From: Micromonospora lutea
GTDB taxonomy: Bacteria > Actinomycetota > Actinomycetes > Mycobacteriales > Micromonosporaceae
Length of the DNA stretch: 64,000 nucleotides
Direction of reading: 5' to 3'
NCBI RefSeq assembly: GCF_016863535.1
Contig: NZ_BOPB01000011.1
Span: 124,001-188,000 of the forward strand
Both the position numbers and the translations under genes were made by a program. A model generated the notes under the pieces. It saw nothing but the letters and a program-made list of their open reading frames with translations, made no database searches and was not told where the DNA came from. Shown here piece by piece: positions 1 to 8,467 of the stretch (positions within the stretch are counted from its first letter, which is position 1; every line of letters begins with the position of its first letter).

Positions 1-158
1 ACCACCAGCACCGGTCCGGCCTGGTCCTTCGAGTCGCGTATGCCCACCACCCCGTGGACACGGGCCAGATTGTCGGCCACCTCCACGCAGAGGCCCTGGT
101 CGTTGGAGCGGCTGCTGGTGCGCCAGACCGCGTCCACGAGATCGTGCATCGTCGTCAT
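1..158 (-). CDS. DUF397 domain protein (3' end outside window)
   Basis: The first 52 codons are visible, starting at ATG 158 with GGGAG upstream. The translation contains WRTSSRSNDQGLCVEVADN and GVVGIRDSKD.AGPVL, the signature of the DUF397 family. These are short (60-90 aa) actinomycete proteins usually paired with an XRE-type helix-turn-helix regulator and linked to antibiotic or morphology control. No partner is visible because the gene runs off the left edge; it would lie to the left if present. Family assignment is firm and function is not. Confidence 0.85.
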   Translation of the reverse strand, partial: MTTMHDLVDAVWRTSSRSNDQGLCVEVADNLARVHGVVGIRDSKDQAGPVLV

Positions 159-272
159 CTCCCTCAGTCTCGACGTTGCGCCAGCCAGGGCCGGACCGGC
201 CGGAAAGGGGGGCACCGGCCGGTCCGGCGCGGCATGGCGACGGAATTCCGAGGCGATCAACGAAGACGGACA

Positions 273-309
273 CGGCCCTTGATCGCACCCGCTGTGCGAT
301 CAAGGGCCG
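273..309 (-). terminator. Hairpin terminator after the fumarylacetoacetase gene
   Basis: A perfect 16-bp inverted repeat (273-288 and 294-309) with a 5-nt loop begins 14 nt after the fumarylacetoacetase stop codon. No U-tract follows, as is common for actinobacterial intrinsic terminators. It would insulate the catabolic operon from the DUF397 gene. Confidence 0.7.
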
Positions 310-323
310 GTGTCGGGTTCAGG

Positions 324-1538
324 TCACTTCGACGGCAGGATCATGCCCGTGACCTCGCCCAACGTGAGCATGGTGCCGTCCGGACCGGGTGCGGTGGCGG
401 TGATCGTCACCGTGTCACCGTCAGCGAGGAAGGTGCGTTCCGTCCCGCCAACGGTGACCGGTTCGCTGCCTCCCCAGCTGAGTTCCAGCAGCGATCCGAC
501 CTGGTCGCGGCGAGGGCCCGAAACGGTTCCGGAGGCGTAGAGGTCGCCAGTGCGCAGCGACGCACCGTTGACGGTCAGGTGGGCCAGTTGCTGAGCGGGC
601 GTCCAGTACATTCCGGCGAAGGGCGGCTCACTGACCGGTTCCCCGTTCCAGATCACCCTCAGCCGCAGGTCCAGCCCCAGATGCGGCTCATCCCGCAGGT
701 AGTCGGCCACCGGCGGATCCTGCACCGGGCCGGCCACGAAGGCGTGCCGCAGCGCGTCCAGCGGGGTGACCCAGGCGGCGACTGAGGTGGCGAACGACTT
801 GCCCAGGAACGGTCCGAGCGGTTGGTACTCCCATGCCTGGATGTCCCGCGCCGACCAGTCGTTGACCAACACGACGCCGAAGACGTGGTCGGCGAAGTCA
901 GCGGCAGCCACCCGGCGGCCGAGCGGACTCGGCACACCGACCACGAACCCGACCTCGGCCTCGATGTCCAGGCGCGCCGACGGGCCGAAGGTCGGCCCCT
1001 CGGGGCTGGGCCGCTGCCCCTGTGGCCGTACCACAGGCGTGCCGGAGACCACCACCGTGCCTGCCCGGCCGTGGTACCCGATCGGCAGGTGTTTCCAGTT
1101 CGGCAGCAGCGGAGGCTGGCCGGGACGGAAGATCAGACCGACGTTCGACGCGTGGTGCTCCGAGGAGTAGAAATCGACGTAGTCGGCGACCTCGAAAGGC
1201 AGCTCCATCCGCACCTGCGCCAAGGGCACCAGCAGCGGCTCCACCGCCGTCCGATGCGTCGGATCAGTGAGCAGCTCGGTGATCCGGTCCCGCACCCCGG
1301 TCCACTGCGGACGACCGAGCGCCAGGAACGCGTTGAGCGTCGGCCGGCGCAACGCCCCGCCAGCCAGCACCAGTTCGGCAGCCTCCGCACCAGCCAGGTC
1401 CAACACAAGATCCCCGACACGTACGCCGATGCGCGGCTCGTCGTCGCCCACCCGGAAAACCCCGTACGGCAGGTGGTGCACGTCGTACCCGGACCCTGCC
1501 ACACCCGGAACCCAACTCGCCGGCTGACGCTCACTCAT
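324..1538 (-). CDS. fahA: Fumarylacetoacetase
   Basis: 404 aa. It should hydrolyse fumarylacetoacetate to fumarate and acetoacetate, the last step of tyrosine/homogentisate breakdown in the cytoplasm. The N-terminal FAH domain is followed by the catalytic hydrolase domain. Asp122 and His129 in DFYSSEHHASNVG match the metal ligand and catalytic histidine of mouse FAH (126/133). DIEAEVGFVVG, VLVNDWSARDIQ, GPFLGKSF and GDLYASGTVSG supply further metal and active-site residues. ATG 1538 has GGAGG seven bases upstream and overlaps the stop of the preceding gene (ATGA), so the two are probably translationally coupled. Open frame upstream of 1538 lacks homology and lies inside the neighbour. Confidence 0.95.
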   Translation of the reverse strand: MSERQPASWVPGVAGSGYDVHHLPYGVFRVGDDEPRIGVRVGDLVLDLAGAEAAELVLAGGALRRPTLNAFLALGRPQWTGVRDRITELLTDPTHRTAVEPLLVPLAQVRMELPFEVADYVDFYSSEHHASNVGLIFRPGQPPLLPNWKHLPIGYHGRAGTVVVSGTPVVRPQGQRPSPEGPTFGPSARLDIEAEVGFVVGVPSPLGRRVAAADFADHVFGVVLVNDWSARDIQAWEYQPLGPFLGKSFATSVAAWVTPLDALRHAFVAGPVQDPPVADYLRDEPHLGLDLRLRVIWNGEPVSEPPFAGMYWTPAQQLAHLTVNGASLRTGDLYASGTVSGPRRDQVGSLLELSWGGSEPVTVGGTERTFLADGDTVTITATAPGPDGTMLTLGEVTGMILPSK

Positions 1539-2401
1539 GCTTTGAAGCCTCCGTTCACCAGCCCCAGCCGGATCAGATCGGTAAGTGGTTCCACGATGCT
1601 GCACGACCCGAACCCCACCCACAGCGGGCGCGCCGAGTCGTGTCGCCCGGCAACCGCCTGCACCAGCGGCCGCTCGTCGCGGACGGTGAGCAGTTCCGCG
1701 ACGGCAGCGACGTTCGCCCCGTCGGCGGCGGCCAGGGTCGCGGCGAGCACGTTGCCGAATCCGTGGTGGGCGAAGCCGGTCTCCGGGTCCACGTGCCGCA
1801 CCGCATGGTGCAGCCCGGCGGTCAGCTTGAACGGCAGTTCCCGGTCCCGGCAGGCGCAGATCACGGCGGCCAGCTCGGCTGGCGTCGGGAACAGTTCGGC
1901 GGCCAGCCCACCGGTACGGAACTTGGCGGCGACCGGCACCCCGGCGGCACGCGCCTCGGCGAGGGTGTCGAGCGCGCCCATCAGCCCGAAGGTGAGCGGG
2001 ATCTCCGCGTAGACGGGGACATCGTCCAGCCGCTCGGCGAGCTTCACCAGCTCGGTCAGTCCAGGCTGCGAATCCTCGCCCCGGCGGGCGACCGCCACCT
2101 CGATCTGCCGTGCCGTCACTCCGAGCGGGGGCAGGAACGACAACGCGAAGGGCAGCCGGTCGACTCCGGTGTCGCCGATCAGCCCGATCGCGAAGTTCTC
2201 CGCAGGGTTAACCAGAGGGCTCAGGTCGCCCGTGGTGATCGTGGAAGCGGGCAGCAGCAACGGGCCGACCAGGTCGGCGTACCACGCGGTGCGGTGCCGT
2301 CGGTGGGCGTGGACGGCGTCGGGCAGCGGCGCGCTGCCCGGCGGAAAGACTGCGGCGTCGTCGACCAGGCCAGCGACAAGAGTGGGCAGCTGCGTTGACA
2401 C
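1535..2401 (-). CDS. Conserved protein of the homogentisate operon, barrel-like, function unknown
   Basis: 288 aa from GTG 2401; an ATG at 2428 is possible but reaches into the promoter. I do not recognise a named family. The sequence has evenly spaced beta-strand ends (FAIGLIG, VYAEIPL, VAAKFRTGG, FKLTAGLHHAVR) suggestive of an (alpha/beta)8 barrel with Lys, Arg and His near strand ends. It is ATGA-coupled to fumarylacetoacetase and divergent from homogentisate dioxygenase. No glutathione-dependent maleylacetoacetate isomerase gene is visible here, so one possibility is that it acts between those two enzymes; that is inference from context only. Start choice rests on a TTGTCC-N18-TACATT promoter that would begin transcription at about the GTG. 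Confidence 0.75.
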   Translation of the reverse strand: MSTQLPTLVAGLVDDAAVFPPGSAPLPDAVHAHRRHRTAWYADLVGPLLLPASTITTGDLSPLVNPAENFAIGLIGDTGVDRLPFALSFLPPLGVTARQIEVAVARRGEDSQPGLTELVKLAERLDDVPVYAEIPLTFGLMGALDTLAEARAAGVPVAAKFRTGGLAAELFPTPAELAAVICACRDRELPFKLTAGLHHAVRHVDPETGFAHHGFGNVLAATLAAADGANVAAVAELLTVRDERPLVQAVAGRHDSARPLWVGFGSCSIVEPLTDLIRLGLVNGGFKA

Positions 2402-2409
2402 GAGACAAG

Positions 2410-2439
2410 AATGTACGGGACGCTTCAAGAAGCGGACAA
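2410..2439 (-). promoter_or_regulatory. Leftward promoter of the 288-aa protein / fumarylacetoacetase operon
   Basis: Reading the minus strand, TTGTCC (2439-2434), an 18-bp spacer and TACATT (2415-2410) lie 8 nt before GTG 2401, so the transcript would be nearly leaderless. The spacer is filled by the palindrome at 2421-2434. Confidence 0.55.
2421..2434. promoter_or_regulatory. Operator-like palindrome CGCTTC-aa-GAAGCG
   Basis: Perfect 6+6-bp inverted repeat between the -35 and -10 elements of the leftward promoter in the 79-bp divergent region before homogentisate dioxygenase. The placement suits a repressor site. No regulator gene is adjacent. Confidence 0.5.
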
Positions 2440-2441
2440 CA

Positions 2442-2460
2442 GCGTCCGATTATCGGACGC
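2442..2460. promoter_or_regulatory. Operator-like palindrome GCGTCCGAT-t-ATCGGACGC
   Basis: Perfect 9+9-bp inverted repeat with a single central base, 20 bp upstream of the hmgA start. It would overlap or flank the rightward promoter. It differs in sequence from the 2421-2434 palindrome, so either two proteins bind or one site is structural. Confidence 0.55.
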
Positions 2461-2480
2461 ACAGCGGACCGGGAGGCGAG

Positions 2481-3677
2481 ATGCCGTACTACCGCAGCGT
2501 CGGCGAGCTGCCACGCAAGCGCCACACCCAGTTCCGGCAGCCGGACGGCAGTCTCTACACCGAGGAGCTGATGGGCCAGGAAGGCTTCTCCTCCGACTCC
2601 TCGCTGCTCTACCACCGGTACGCCCCGACCGCGATCGTCGCCGCCGAGGAGTTCACCCCGCCGGTCATGACCCGGGTGCCGAACCTGCCGCTCAAGCCCC
2701 GGCACCTGCGCACGCACAAGCTCGACGGGACCGGTGCGGACCCGATCCTCGGCCGGCGGTACCTGCTCGCCAACGACGACGTGCGGATCGCCTACGTGCT
2801 GGCCGACCGTCCGTCCCCGCTGTTCCGCGACGCCACCGGCGACCACTGCCTCTACATCGAGGCGGGCAGTCTGCGGGTCGAGTCGACGTTCGGTGTGCTC
2901 GACGCGGTGGCCGGCGACTACGTGATCATCCCGACCTCGACCGTGCACCGCCTGGTACCCACCGGTGACGCCCCGACCCGGCTGCTCGCCGTGGAGGCGT
3001 CCGGGCACATCGGTCCGCCGAAGCGCTACCTCTCCGTACGCGGTCAGTTCCTGGAACACTCGCCGTACTGCGAGCGCGACGTCCGGGGGCCGGACGCCCC
3101 GCTGCTGGTCGACGACACCGACGTCGAGGTGCTGGTCCGCCATCGGTCCCGGGCGGCACGCGCGGGTGGTGACGGCACTGTGTGGACGCGACATGTTTTC
3201 GCCAACCACCCGTTCGACGTGGTCGGGTGGGACGGGCACCTCTACCCGTGGGCCTTCTCCATCCACGACTTCGAGCCGATCACCGGCCGGATCCATCAGC
3301 CGCCACCGGTCCACCAGACCTTCGCCGGCCCGAACTTCGTGATCTGCTCGTTCGTGCCGCGCAAGGTCGACTACCACCCGGACGCCATTCCGGTGCCGTA
3401 CCACCACCACAACGTCGACTCCGACGAGATGCTCTTCTACACCGGCGGCAACTACGAGGCGCGGCGCGGCTCCGGCATCGAGCAGGGCTCCATCTCGCTG
3501 CACCCGTCCGGCTTCACGCACGGACCGCAGCCGGGCGCGGCGGAACGCTCCATCGGGGTGGACTTCTTCGACGAACTGGCGGTCATGGTCGACACCTTCC
3601 GCCCACTCGACCTCTGCGACGCGGCGGCCGAGTGCGAAGACGACGCGTACGCCTGGACCTGGGCCCGCCGCCCCTAG
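2481..3677 (+). CDS. hmgA: Homogentisate 1,2-dioxygenase
   Basis: 398 aa. This iron(II) cupin enzyme opens the ring of homogentisate to maleylacetoacetate. The C-terminal half carries PYHHHNVDSDEMLFY with the His/Glu iron ligands, followed by HPSGFTHGPQPG. The N-terminus MPYYRSVGELPRKRHTQFR is typical of the family. ATG 2481 is preceded by GGGAGGCGAG. The gene is divergent from the fumarylacetoacetase operon and shares its palindrome-rich control region, so the pathway is split over two transcripts under common control. 4-hydroxyphenylpyruvate dioxygenase, the upstream step, is not in the window. Confidence 0.96.
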   Translation: MPYYRSVGELPRKRHTQFRQPDGSLYTEELMGQEGFSSDSSLLYHRYAPTAIVAAEEFTPPVMTRVPNLPLKPRHLRTHKLDGTGADPILGRRYLLANDDVRIAYVLADRPSPLFRDATGDHCLYIEAGSLRVESTFGVLDAVAGDYVIIPTSTVHRLVPTGDAPTRLLAVEASGHIGPPKRYLSVRGQFLEHSPYCERDVRGPDAPLLVDDTDVEVLVRHRSRAARAGGDGTVWTRHVFANHPFDVVGWDGHLYPWAFSIHDFEPITGRIHQPPPVHQTFAGPNFVICSFVPRKVDYHPDAIPVPYHHHNVDSDEMLFYTGGNYEARRGSGIEQGSISLHPSGFTHGPQPGAAERSIGVDFFDELAVMVDTFRPLDLCDAAAECEDDAYAWTWARRP

Positions 3678-3725
3678 GGCGCGGGCTCCCAGCGGCACCC
3701 CGCGTAGTGGTCCACGGCGCGGCGT

Positions 3726-5021
3726 TCAGGCCACCGGTCTGCCGATGATCGCCAGGCGGGCGGCGGTGGCGATCGCGATGGCGAGGACCAGTGGCCACGC
3801 GGTGCCGAGCAGGGCGTAGAGCAGGAGCAGCGCAGGTGCGGCCACCGCGGCGTACACGGCCAGAGCGAGCGGACGATCGGTCCGCCGCAGCACCGGCAGG
3901 ACGGTCCGACTCAGCCCCGGCAGCCGGGACGCGTGCTGCCGGAGCACGACGCCACCGCCAGCAGCCGCCGCCACCGCCATCAGTCGGGAGAATCCGGAAC
4001 CGGTCGCGGTCGAACAGGCGACCACGATAGCGGCAACCAGCGACCACCCGGATCCCCACAGCACGAACTGCCGCAGCGCCACGGGCACCGGCTGGCGCGT
4101 GACGACCGGCCCGCTGCCGATCTGCTCCGGCACAGCCGGCCATGCTCCGCCACGCCCGACCTGCTCCGGGTCTCCGGCGCGGCCGGGCGGCTGCCCACCG
4201 CCGGGCAGTTCTCCGTCCTGCGTCGGCCAGCTCGGCCGTTTCTCCGGCCCGTCGGCCGGCCGGTTCCCGTCGATGTGGCCCGCAGCCGGGCGGTCCGGCT
4301 CGTCCTGGGCGGTCCCCAGGCGGTTCGGATCGTCGTCAGCCTCGTCCGGCACCTCGTCGACCCGGCGTGGATCGGTCGGGGGCAGGCTCGCCACCGCCGC
4401 TTCGGCCAGTCGCTCCAGCGCGCTGCTCCACCGTCGCTGCTCCAGCCGCAGCACCCCGACGTCGTCGCCCGCCTCCGCGAGTCGCGGGTCCAGCCGAAGC
4501 GCCTCCCGGTAGGCCCGCTCCGCCAGGTCGAACATCTGCATGTTGGCCGCGACCAGGCCCAGCACCAGGTGGCCCTGCGGCTCCTCGGGGGCCAGTTCCA
4601 CCCCGCGCCAGGCCGCGTTCAACGCCGGCTGTCCGTTGCGGGAACCGGCCAGGATCGCCGCCGCGCTGCGCTGGGCGTACGCGTCCGCCGGCCCCAGGGC
4701 CAGGATCTCGTCGGCGGTACGGGCAGCCTCGGCGTACCGTTCGAGGTCACCGAGGGCCAACCCCCGAGCGACCAGCGCGGGCACCTGCCCCGGCGCGGTG
4801 GCCACCGCCGCCTCGGCGGCGGCGAGCGCCTCGGCCGGTCGGCCGGCCGCGAGCTGCACCCGGGCCAGCATCGTGGACACCGTGGCATCGGCCGGGTCGA
4901 GAGCCATGGCGAATCCCAGCTCGGCCACGGCCTCGTCGTAGCGGCCCAACTCGGCGAGGAGCGTGGCACGTTCGAGATAGCCGTCGGCGGCGGGCGGGTC
5001 GGTGGGGACGTCGGAGGACAT
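3726..5021 (-). CDS. TPR-repeat membrane protein
   Basis: 431 aa. Residues about 10-220 form tetratricopeptide repeats (YLERATLLAELGRYDEAVAELGFAMALDP and successors, with the W/L/G/Y/A/P spacing). A proline- and charge-rich linker follows (about 235-300), then hydrophobic stretches near the C-terminus, including LLLLYALLGTAWPLVLAIAIA, predicting a cytoplasmic scaffold tethered to the membrane. ATG 5021 lies 10 bp after the ispF stop, so it is probably the last gene of carD-ispD-ispF-TPR. Partners are unknown. Confidence 0.85.
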   Translation of the reverse strand: MSSDVPTDPPAADGYLERATLLAELGRYDEAVAELGFAMALDPADATVSTMLARVQLAAGRPAEALAAAEAAVATAPGQVPALVARGLALGDLERYAEAARTADEILALGPADAYAQRSAAAILAGSRNGQPALNAAWRGVELAPEEPQGHLVLGLVAANMQMFDLAERAYREALRLDPRLAEAGDDVGVLRLEQRRWSSALERLAEAAVASLPPTDPRRVDEVPDEADDDPNRLGTAQDEPDRPAAGHIDGNRPADGPEKRPSWPTQDGELPGGGQPPGRAGDPEQVGRGGAWPAVPEQIGSGPVVTRQPVPVALRQFVLWGSGWSLVAAIVVACSTATGSGFSRLMAVAAAAGGGVVLRQHASRLPGLSRTVLPVLRRTDRPLALAVYAAVAAPALLLLYALLGTAWPLVLAIAIATAARLAIIGRPVA

Positions 5022-5031
5022 CGCGGCGAGC

Positions 5032-5514
5032 CTAGGCGCTCGGCTGCTCGTACACCAGGGCGACGGCGATCCCGGCGAGCCCTTCACCACGACCGGTGAA
5101 GCCCAGGCCATCGGTGGTGGCGGCGGAGACGGTGACCGGTGCCCCGACGGCCTCCGACAGCACCCGCTGAGCCTCGTCCCGACGCGGCCCGATCTTCGGG
5201 CGGTTCCCCACCACCTGCACCGACACGTTGCCGATGGCGAAACCGGCGGAGCGCACCCGGTGGGCCGACTCGGTGAGCAGGGCCACCCCGCTCGCCCCGG
5301 CCCATTCGGGCTGCCCCACCCCGAAGTTGGCCCCCAGATCGCCGAGCCCGGCGGCGGAGAGCAACGCGTTGCAGGCGGCGTGCGCGGCCACGTCCGCGTC
5401 CGAGTGCCCGGCCAGCCCGTCCTGCTCCGGCCAGTGCAGACCGGCCACCCAGCAGGGCCGGCCAGCCTCGAAGGCGTGCACGTCCGTCCCGATGGCCACC
5501 CGAGGAACGATCAT
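5032..5514 (-). CDS. ispF: 2-C-methyl-D-erythritol 2,4-cyclodiphosphate synthase
   Basis: 160 aa, usual length. It cyclises 4-diphosphocytidyl-methylerythritol 2-phosphate with loss of CMP in the MEP isoprenoid pathway. The metal ligands Asp11 and His13 (IGTDVHAF) and His45 are present, with the [10 protein letters not shown] loop and the C-terminal [13 protein letters not shown] nucleotide-binding loop. It follows ispD by 16 bp in the same operon, the usual actinobacterial order. Confidence 0.97.
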   Translation of the reverse strand: MIVPRVAIGTDVHAFEAGRPCWVAGLHWPEQDGLAGHSDADVAAHAACNALLSAAGLGDLGANFGVGQPEWAGASGVALLTESAHRVRSAGFAIGNVSVQVVGNRPKIGPRRDEAQRVLSEAVGAPVTVSAATTDGLGFTGRGEGLAGIAVALVYEQPSA

Positions 5515-5530
5515 GTTTCGAGGGTACGCG

Positions 5531-6226
5531 CTAGGGCGCTGTCGCCAGCAGATGCTCGGCGAGCGCCAGGTCGAACGGCCTGGTGATCTTCAGAGCGTGC
5601 TCCGAACCGGGCACGCAGTGCACCGGTACGCCCTGCTTCTCCACCAGCCCGGCATCGTCGGTGAGCGCGTCGACGGCAGCGGCGTGCGCGGCGGTCAGCA
5701 CCGCCCGGCGGAATCCCTGGGGGGTCTGCACCGCACGCAGTGCGCCCCGGTCGACAGTGCCGCGCACCATCTCATCCGTGTCGACCTCCTTGATCGTGTC
5801 GACGACCGGCAGCACCGGGATCACCGCCTCGTGGCCTGCCCGGACCGCAGCGGCCACCGACTCGACCAGCGCGGGCGGGGTGAGCGCCCGGGCTGCATCG
5901 TGCACCAGGACGATCTCGGGACCGGCGGGTACCGCAGCGAGCGCGGCGGCTACCGAGGCCTGCCGCTCCGCCCCACCGGGCACCACCGTCACCGGCGCGA
6001 TGGGCGCGAGCAGTGCACGCACGCCCGCCACCTCGGCGATCGGGGCCGCCACCACGATGCTGTGCACCGAGGGGGCCGCGGCCAACCGGCGGACCGCGTG
6101 TACCAGCAGCGGTTCACCGGCCAGCAGCCGCAGTGCCTTCGGGCGACCGGGCCCGAGCCGTACGCCGGCACCGGCCGCAGGCACGAGGACCGCGACGTCA
6201 CCGCACGGATTGAGCTGCGCGGTCAC
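5531..6226 (-). CDS. ispD: 2-C-methyl-D-erythritol 4-phosphate cytidylyltransferase
   Basis: 231 aa, GTG start with GAGGA upstream. It transfers CMP to methylerythritol phosphate. The nucleotidyltransferase signature [19 protein letters not shown] (residues about 14-32), [10 protein letters not shown] and [13 protein letters not shown] near the C-terminus are diagnostic. Upstream carD ends 56 bp away and is probably co-transcribed. With ispF it provides two consecutive parts of the MEP pathway. Confidence 0.97.
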   Translation of the reverse strand: MTAQLNPCGDVAVLVPAAGAGVRLGPGRPKALRLLAGEPLLVHAVRRLAAAPSVHSIVVAAPIAEVAGVRALLAPIAPVTVVPGGAERQASVAAALAAVPAGPEIVLVHDAARALTPPALVESVAAAVRAGHEAVIPVLPVVDTIKEVDTDEMVRGTVDRGALRAVQTPQGFRRAVLTAAHAAAVDALTDDAGLVEKQGVPVHCVPGSEHALKITRPFDLALAEHLLATAP

Positions 6227-6282
6227 GTCGCGGTCCTCGATGGTTTGTTCGCTACGAATCGGGTACGACGATGCTGTGCGGA

Positions 6283-6768
6283 CTAGGCCTCGGTCAGCAC
6301 CTTGTCGAGCAGCGTCTCCGCCTCGTCCTTGGTGCTCTTCTCGGCCAGCGCGACCTCGCCGACCAGGATGTCACGCGCCTTCGCGAGCATGCGCTTCTCG
6401 CCTGCGGACAGCCCTCGCTCCCGCTCGCGACGCCACAGGTCGCGGACGACCTCGGCCACCTTCAGCGGGTTGCCGGAGGCCAGCTTCTCCAGATTTGCCT
6501 TGTAACGCCGCGACCAGTTGGTCGGCTCCTCGGTGTGCGGAGCCCGAAGAACGTCGAAGACCTTGCCAAGGCCCTCTTCGCCCACCACCTCGCGCACACC
6601 CACGATCTCGGCGTTTTCGGCCGGTACCCGGACCGTCAGGTCACCCTGCGCGACCCTCAGGACGAGGTACTGCTTGGGCTCGCCCTTGATGACCCGAGTC
6701 TCGATTGCCTCGATGAGTGCGGCCCCGTGGTGGGGGTAAACAACGGTCTCGCCGACACTGAAAACCAT
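6283..6768 (-). CDS. carD: CarD-family RNA polymerase-binding transcription factor
   Basis: 161 aa, matching mycobacterial CarD. The N-terminal Tudor-like domain ([23 protein letters not shown]...) binds the RNA polymerase beta subunit. The helical C-terminal half ([16 protein letters not shown]...[14 protein letters not shown]) contacts the upstream edge of the transcription bubble and stabilises open complexes, including at rRNA promoters. It heads the ispD-ispF operon. A TGAGAC-N18-TACCCT promoter (minus strand, TACCCT at 6801-6796) would give a leader of about 20 nt containing GAAAGGGG. Confidence 0.96.
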   Translation of the reverse strand: MVFSVGETVVYPHHGAALIEAIETRVIKGEPKQYLVLRVAQGDLTVRVPAENAEIVGVREVVGEEGLGKVFDVLRAPHTEEPTNWSRRYKANLEKLASGNPLKVAEVVRDLWRRERERGLSAGEKRMLAKARDILVGEVALAEKSTKDEAETLLDKVLTEA

Positions 6769-7142
6769 AGGTTCGAAACCCCTTTCGCTGTGTCTAGGGT
6801 AACACGCTCAGGCACCGATGTCTCACCGCTGTCCTGACCGTTGGCGCAGCTCAGGGGCCCTGTGAGAGGTCTTTCTTCGGCTTGACAGACCACCCAGACG
6901 ATGATTCGAACACGTTGAGTAACCTAGAGATGACCCCCCGGACACCACCGCCGTGAACGTGGAGATCCGGGAGAGCAAGCGCCAAGGCCCTGCAACACAC
7001 CCGCTGGAGATCAAGGGCTACGCACCCGTTCCATGGTATCCCGCCGCAGCCCGACGCGCGCAGCGGTAGCGGTACCCGGCCCGGTGCGGGACGCTGGAGG
7101 GGCGCCGCGTCCGCGCACCCGTGACGTTCCAGGGGGTCCGTA
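6769..7142. other. Divergent intergenic region, carD and 7143 gene
   Basis: 374 bp without a supported gene. It holds the carD leader and its candidate minus-strand -10 (TACCCT, 6801-6796). A plus-strand TTGACA lies at 6882-6887 with no good -10 at standard spacing. GGTT-cga-AACC at 6771-6781 resembles a tRNA T-loop but has no tRNA around it. Otherwise I see nothing definite. Confidence 0.5.
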
Positions 7143-7814
7143 ATGGGCAAGGCTGACGCCGATGGTCCCGGGCTGCCCGACCTGCCACCAGAGTGGGGTC
7201 GGGTGGTCATACCGGACAACCTGGCGGCCCTGGCCGACGAGGCCGAACAGGTCCGCCGGGAACTGCGGGCAGCGGCGGACCACCACCGTCGCTGGCGTCC
7301 GCCCGCCAAACCGGTGATCGTGCTGGTCGTCGCGGTGCTGACCACCATCGCCGGCCTGGCCGCCGTCACCTGGCCCAGGAATGGTCGGACCGGACCGAGC
7401 ACCAGCACTCCCGACCCGGCACCAGCTCTGCTGACCGGTCGCCCACTACCCGCGCTCGACCTGGTCGACGGCGGGCAGTCACCGGTGCCACTGCGCGGGC
7501 TGCTGCCGGTGGTGGTGCTGCTGGTGGACGGCTGCGCCTGCCCGGACCAGGTCGCTGAGGCGGCGACGGCGGCGCCGCCCGGGGTCACCGTGGTCACCGT
7601 GGCCGGTGCCCGGCCGCGGGCGGCACCGGCCGGCACCCAGGTTCGGACCCTGGCCGATCCCGCCGGCGGGCTGCGAGCCTTCCTGCACGTACCGGCCAGT
7701 CAGGACGGCGTGACCGCCCTGCTCGCCGACCGCACCGGCCGGATCATCCTGATCGTGCCCAAGGTCGCCTCGATCACCAACTACCACGCCGAACTCTCCC
7801 GGCTGGCCGATTGA
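7143..7814 (+). CDS. Membrane-anchored thioredoxin-fold-like protein
   Basis: 223 aa. A cytoplasmic N-terminus of about 55 residues precedes one transmembrane helix (VIVLVVAVLTTIAGLAAV, about 58-75). An extracytoplasmic domain follows with the pattern of a redoxin: GRPLPALDLVDG, LLPVVVLLVDGCACPD, a strand-rich middle and VTALLADRTGRIILIVP. Where peroxiredoxin/TlpA proteins carry CxxC this has CxC (CAC, near residue 127), so redox activity is uncertain. GGGGG precedes ATG 7143. It converges on the next gene; no operon partner. Confidence 0.7.
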   Translation: MGKADADGPGLPDLPPEWGRVVIPDNLAALADEAEQVRRELRAAADHHRRWRPPAKPVIVLVVAVLTTIAGLAAVTWPRNGRTGPSTSTPDPAPALLTGRPLPALDLVDGGQSPVPLRGLLPVVVLLVDGCACPDQVAEAATAAPPGVTVVTVAGARPRAAPAGTQVRTLADPAGGLRAFLHVPASQDGVTALLADRTGRIILIVPKVASITNYHAELSRLAD

Positions 7815-7818
7815 CGCG

Positions 7819-7854
7819 CGCCCTGAAACGACCGACAGTCGTCAACGCAGGGCG
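7819..7854. terminator. Nested hairpin between convergent genes
   Basis: CGCCCTG (7819-7825) pairs with CAGGGCG (7848-7854), enclosing a second stem ACGAC/GTCGT. It overlaps the 3' end of the minus-strand gene and could terminate both transcripts. Confidence 0.4.
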
Positions 7855-8441
7855 ATCAGTCGGGCCTCGACCTGGACCGGCTCGGACCCGGCGGGCGAGA
7901 ACGACAAGCGCGCCGCAGCGCCGGTGCCGGTGAGTTCCATGGCGACCCGGTCGCCGTCGCAGTCCACGGTCATCGGTGCCGCCGACCGCGCCCCGTCGAC
8001 GGCGACCAGCAACTCACCCGGACCGGTGCAGCGCAGGCGCAACAGGTGTCGCTCGCCGGAGCCCATCCGGGTCTGCCGGACGACCCCTCCACCGGAGCTC
8101 AGCCTCGCCAACTCGGTCCACACCAACTCGGCCCCGACACGGGCATCGCCCGATCGACTGGAGCCGGCAGGTTCCACGGGCTCGCCACTCACCCCCACCA
8201 CCGCACCGGTGCGCTCGTCGAGGAGCACGGACGACGTGGCGCTGGGAAACTCACGCACGAATTCGCCGGTAGCCAGATCCTCGCGCCAGGAGGTGGCAGC
8301 CGACGAACCGCCCGGCGCGGCACCGCCGCCGCTCGACGCCTGCGGTGCCTGCACCAGCCACCACCAACCACCGAGGGTCAGCGCCGCCACACCGACGGCG
8401 GCCAGCACTACCCCGCGCAACCGATCGGCATCGACGTTCAT
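7842..8441 (-). CDS. Membrane-anchored protein, function unknown
   Basis: 199 aa. One transmembrane helix (VVLAAVGVAALTLGGWWWLV, about 11-30) is followed by a Gly/Ser-rich linker and a beta-rich extracytoplasmic domain with two cysteines (LRCTGPGE, TVDCDGD) that could form a disulfide. I do not recognise the family. A TACCCT hexamer (8453-8448) lies 6 nt before ATG 8441 and there is no Shine-Dalgarno, so a leaderless transcript separate from the polyketide synthase gene upstream is likely. Confidence 0.75.
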   Translation of the reverse strand: MNVDADRLRGVVLAAVGVAALTLGGWWWLVQAPQASSGGGAAPGGSSAATSWREDLATGEFVREFPSATSSVLLDERTGAVVGVSGEPVEPAGSSRSGDARVGAELVWTELARLSSGGGVVRQTRMGSGERHLLRLRCTGPGELLVAVDGARSAAPMTVDCDGDRVAMELTGTGAAARLSFSPAGSEPVQVEARLIALR

Positions 8442-8467
8442 GTTGATAGGGTAGCTCTGCCGCCAGC

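Noticed and set aside
2208..3698. A 496-codon minus-strand frame opposite hmgA
   Set aside because: Antisense shadow; it would also run through the divergent promoter and the 288-aa protein's start.
6771..6781. GGTTCGAAACC resembling a tRNA T-arm
   Set aside because: No acceptor, D-arm or anticodon stem can be built around it; it lies in the carD leader.
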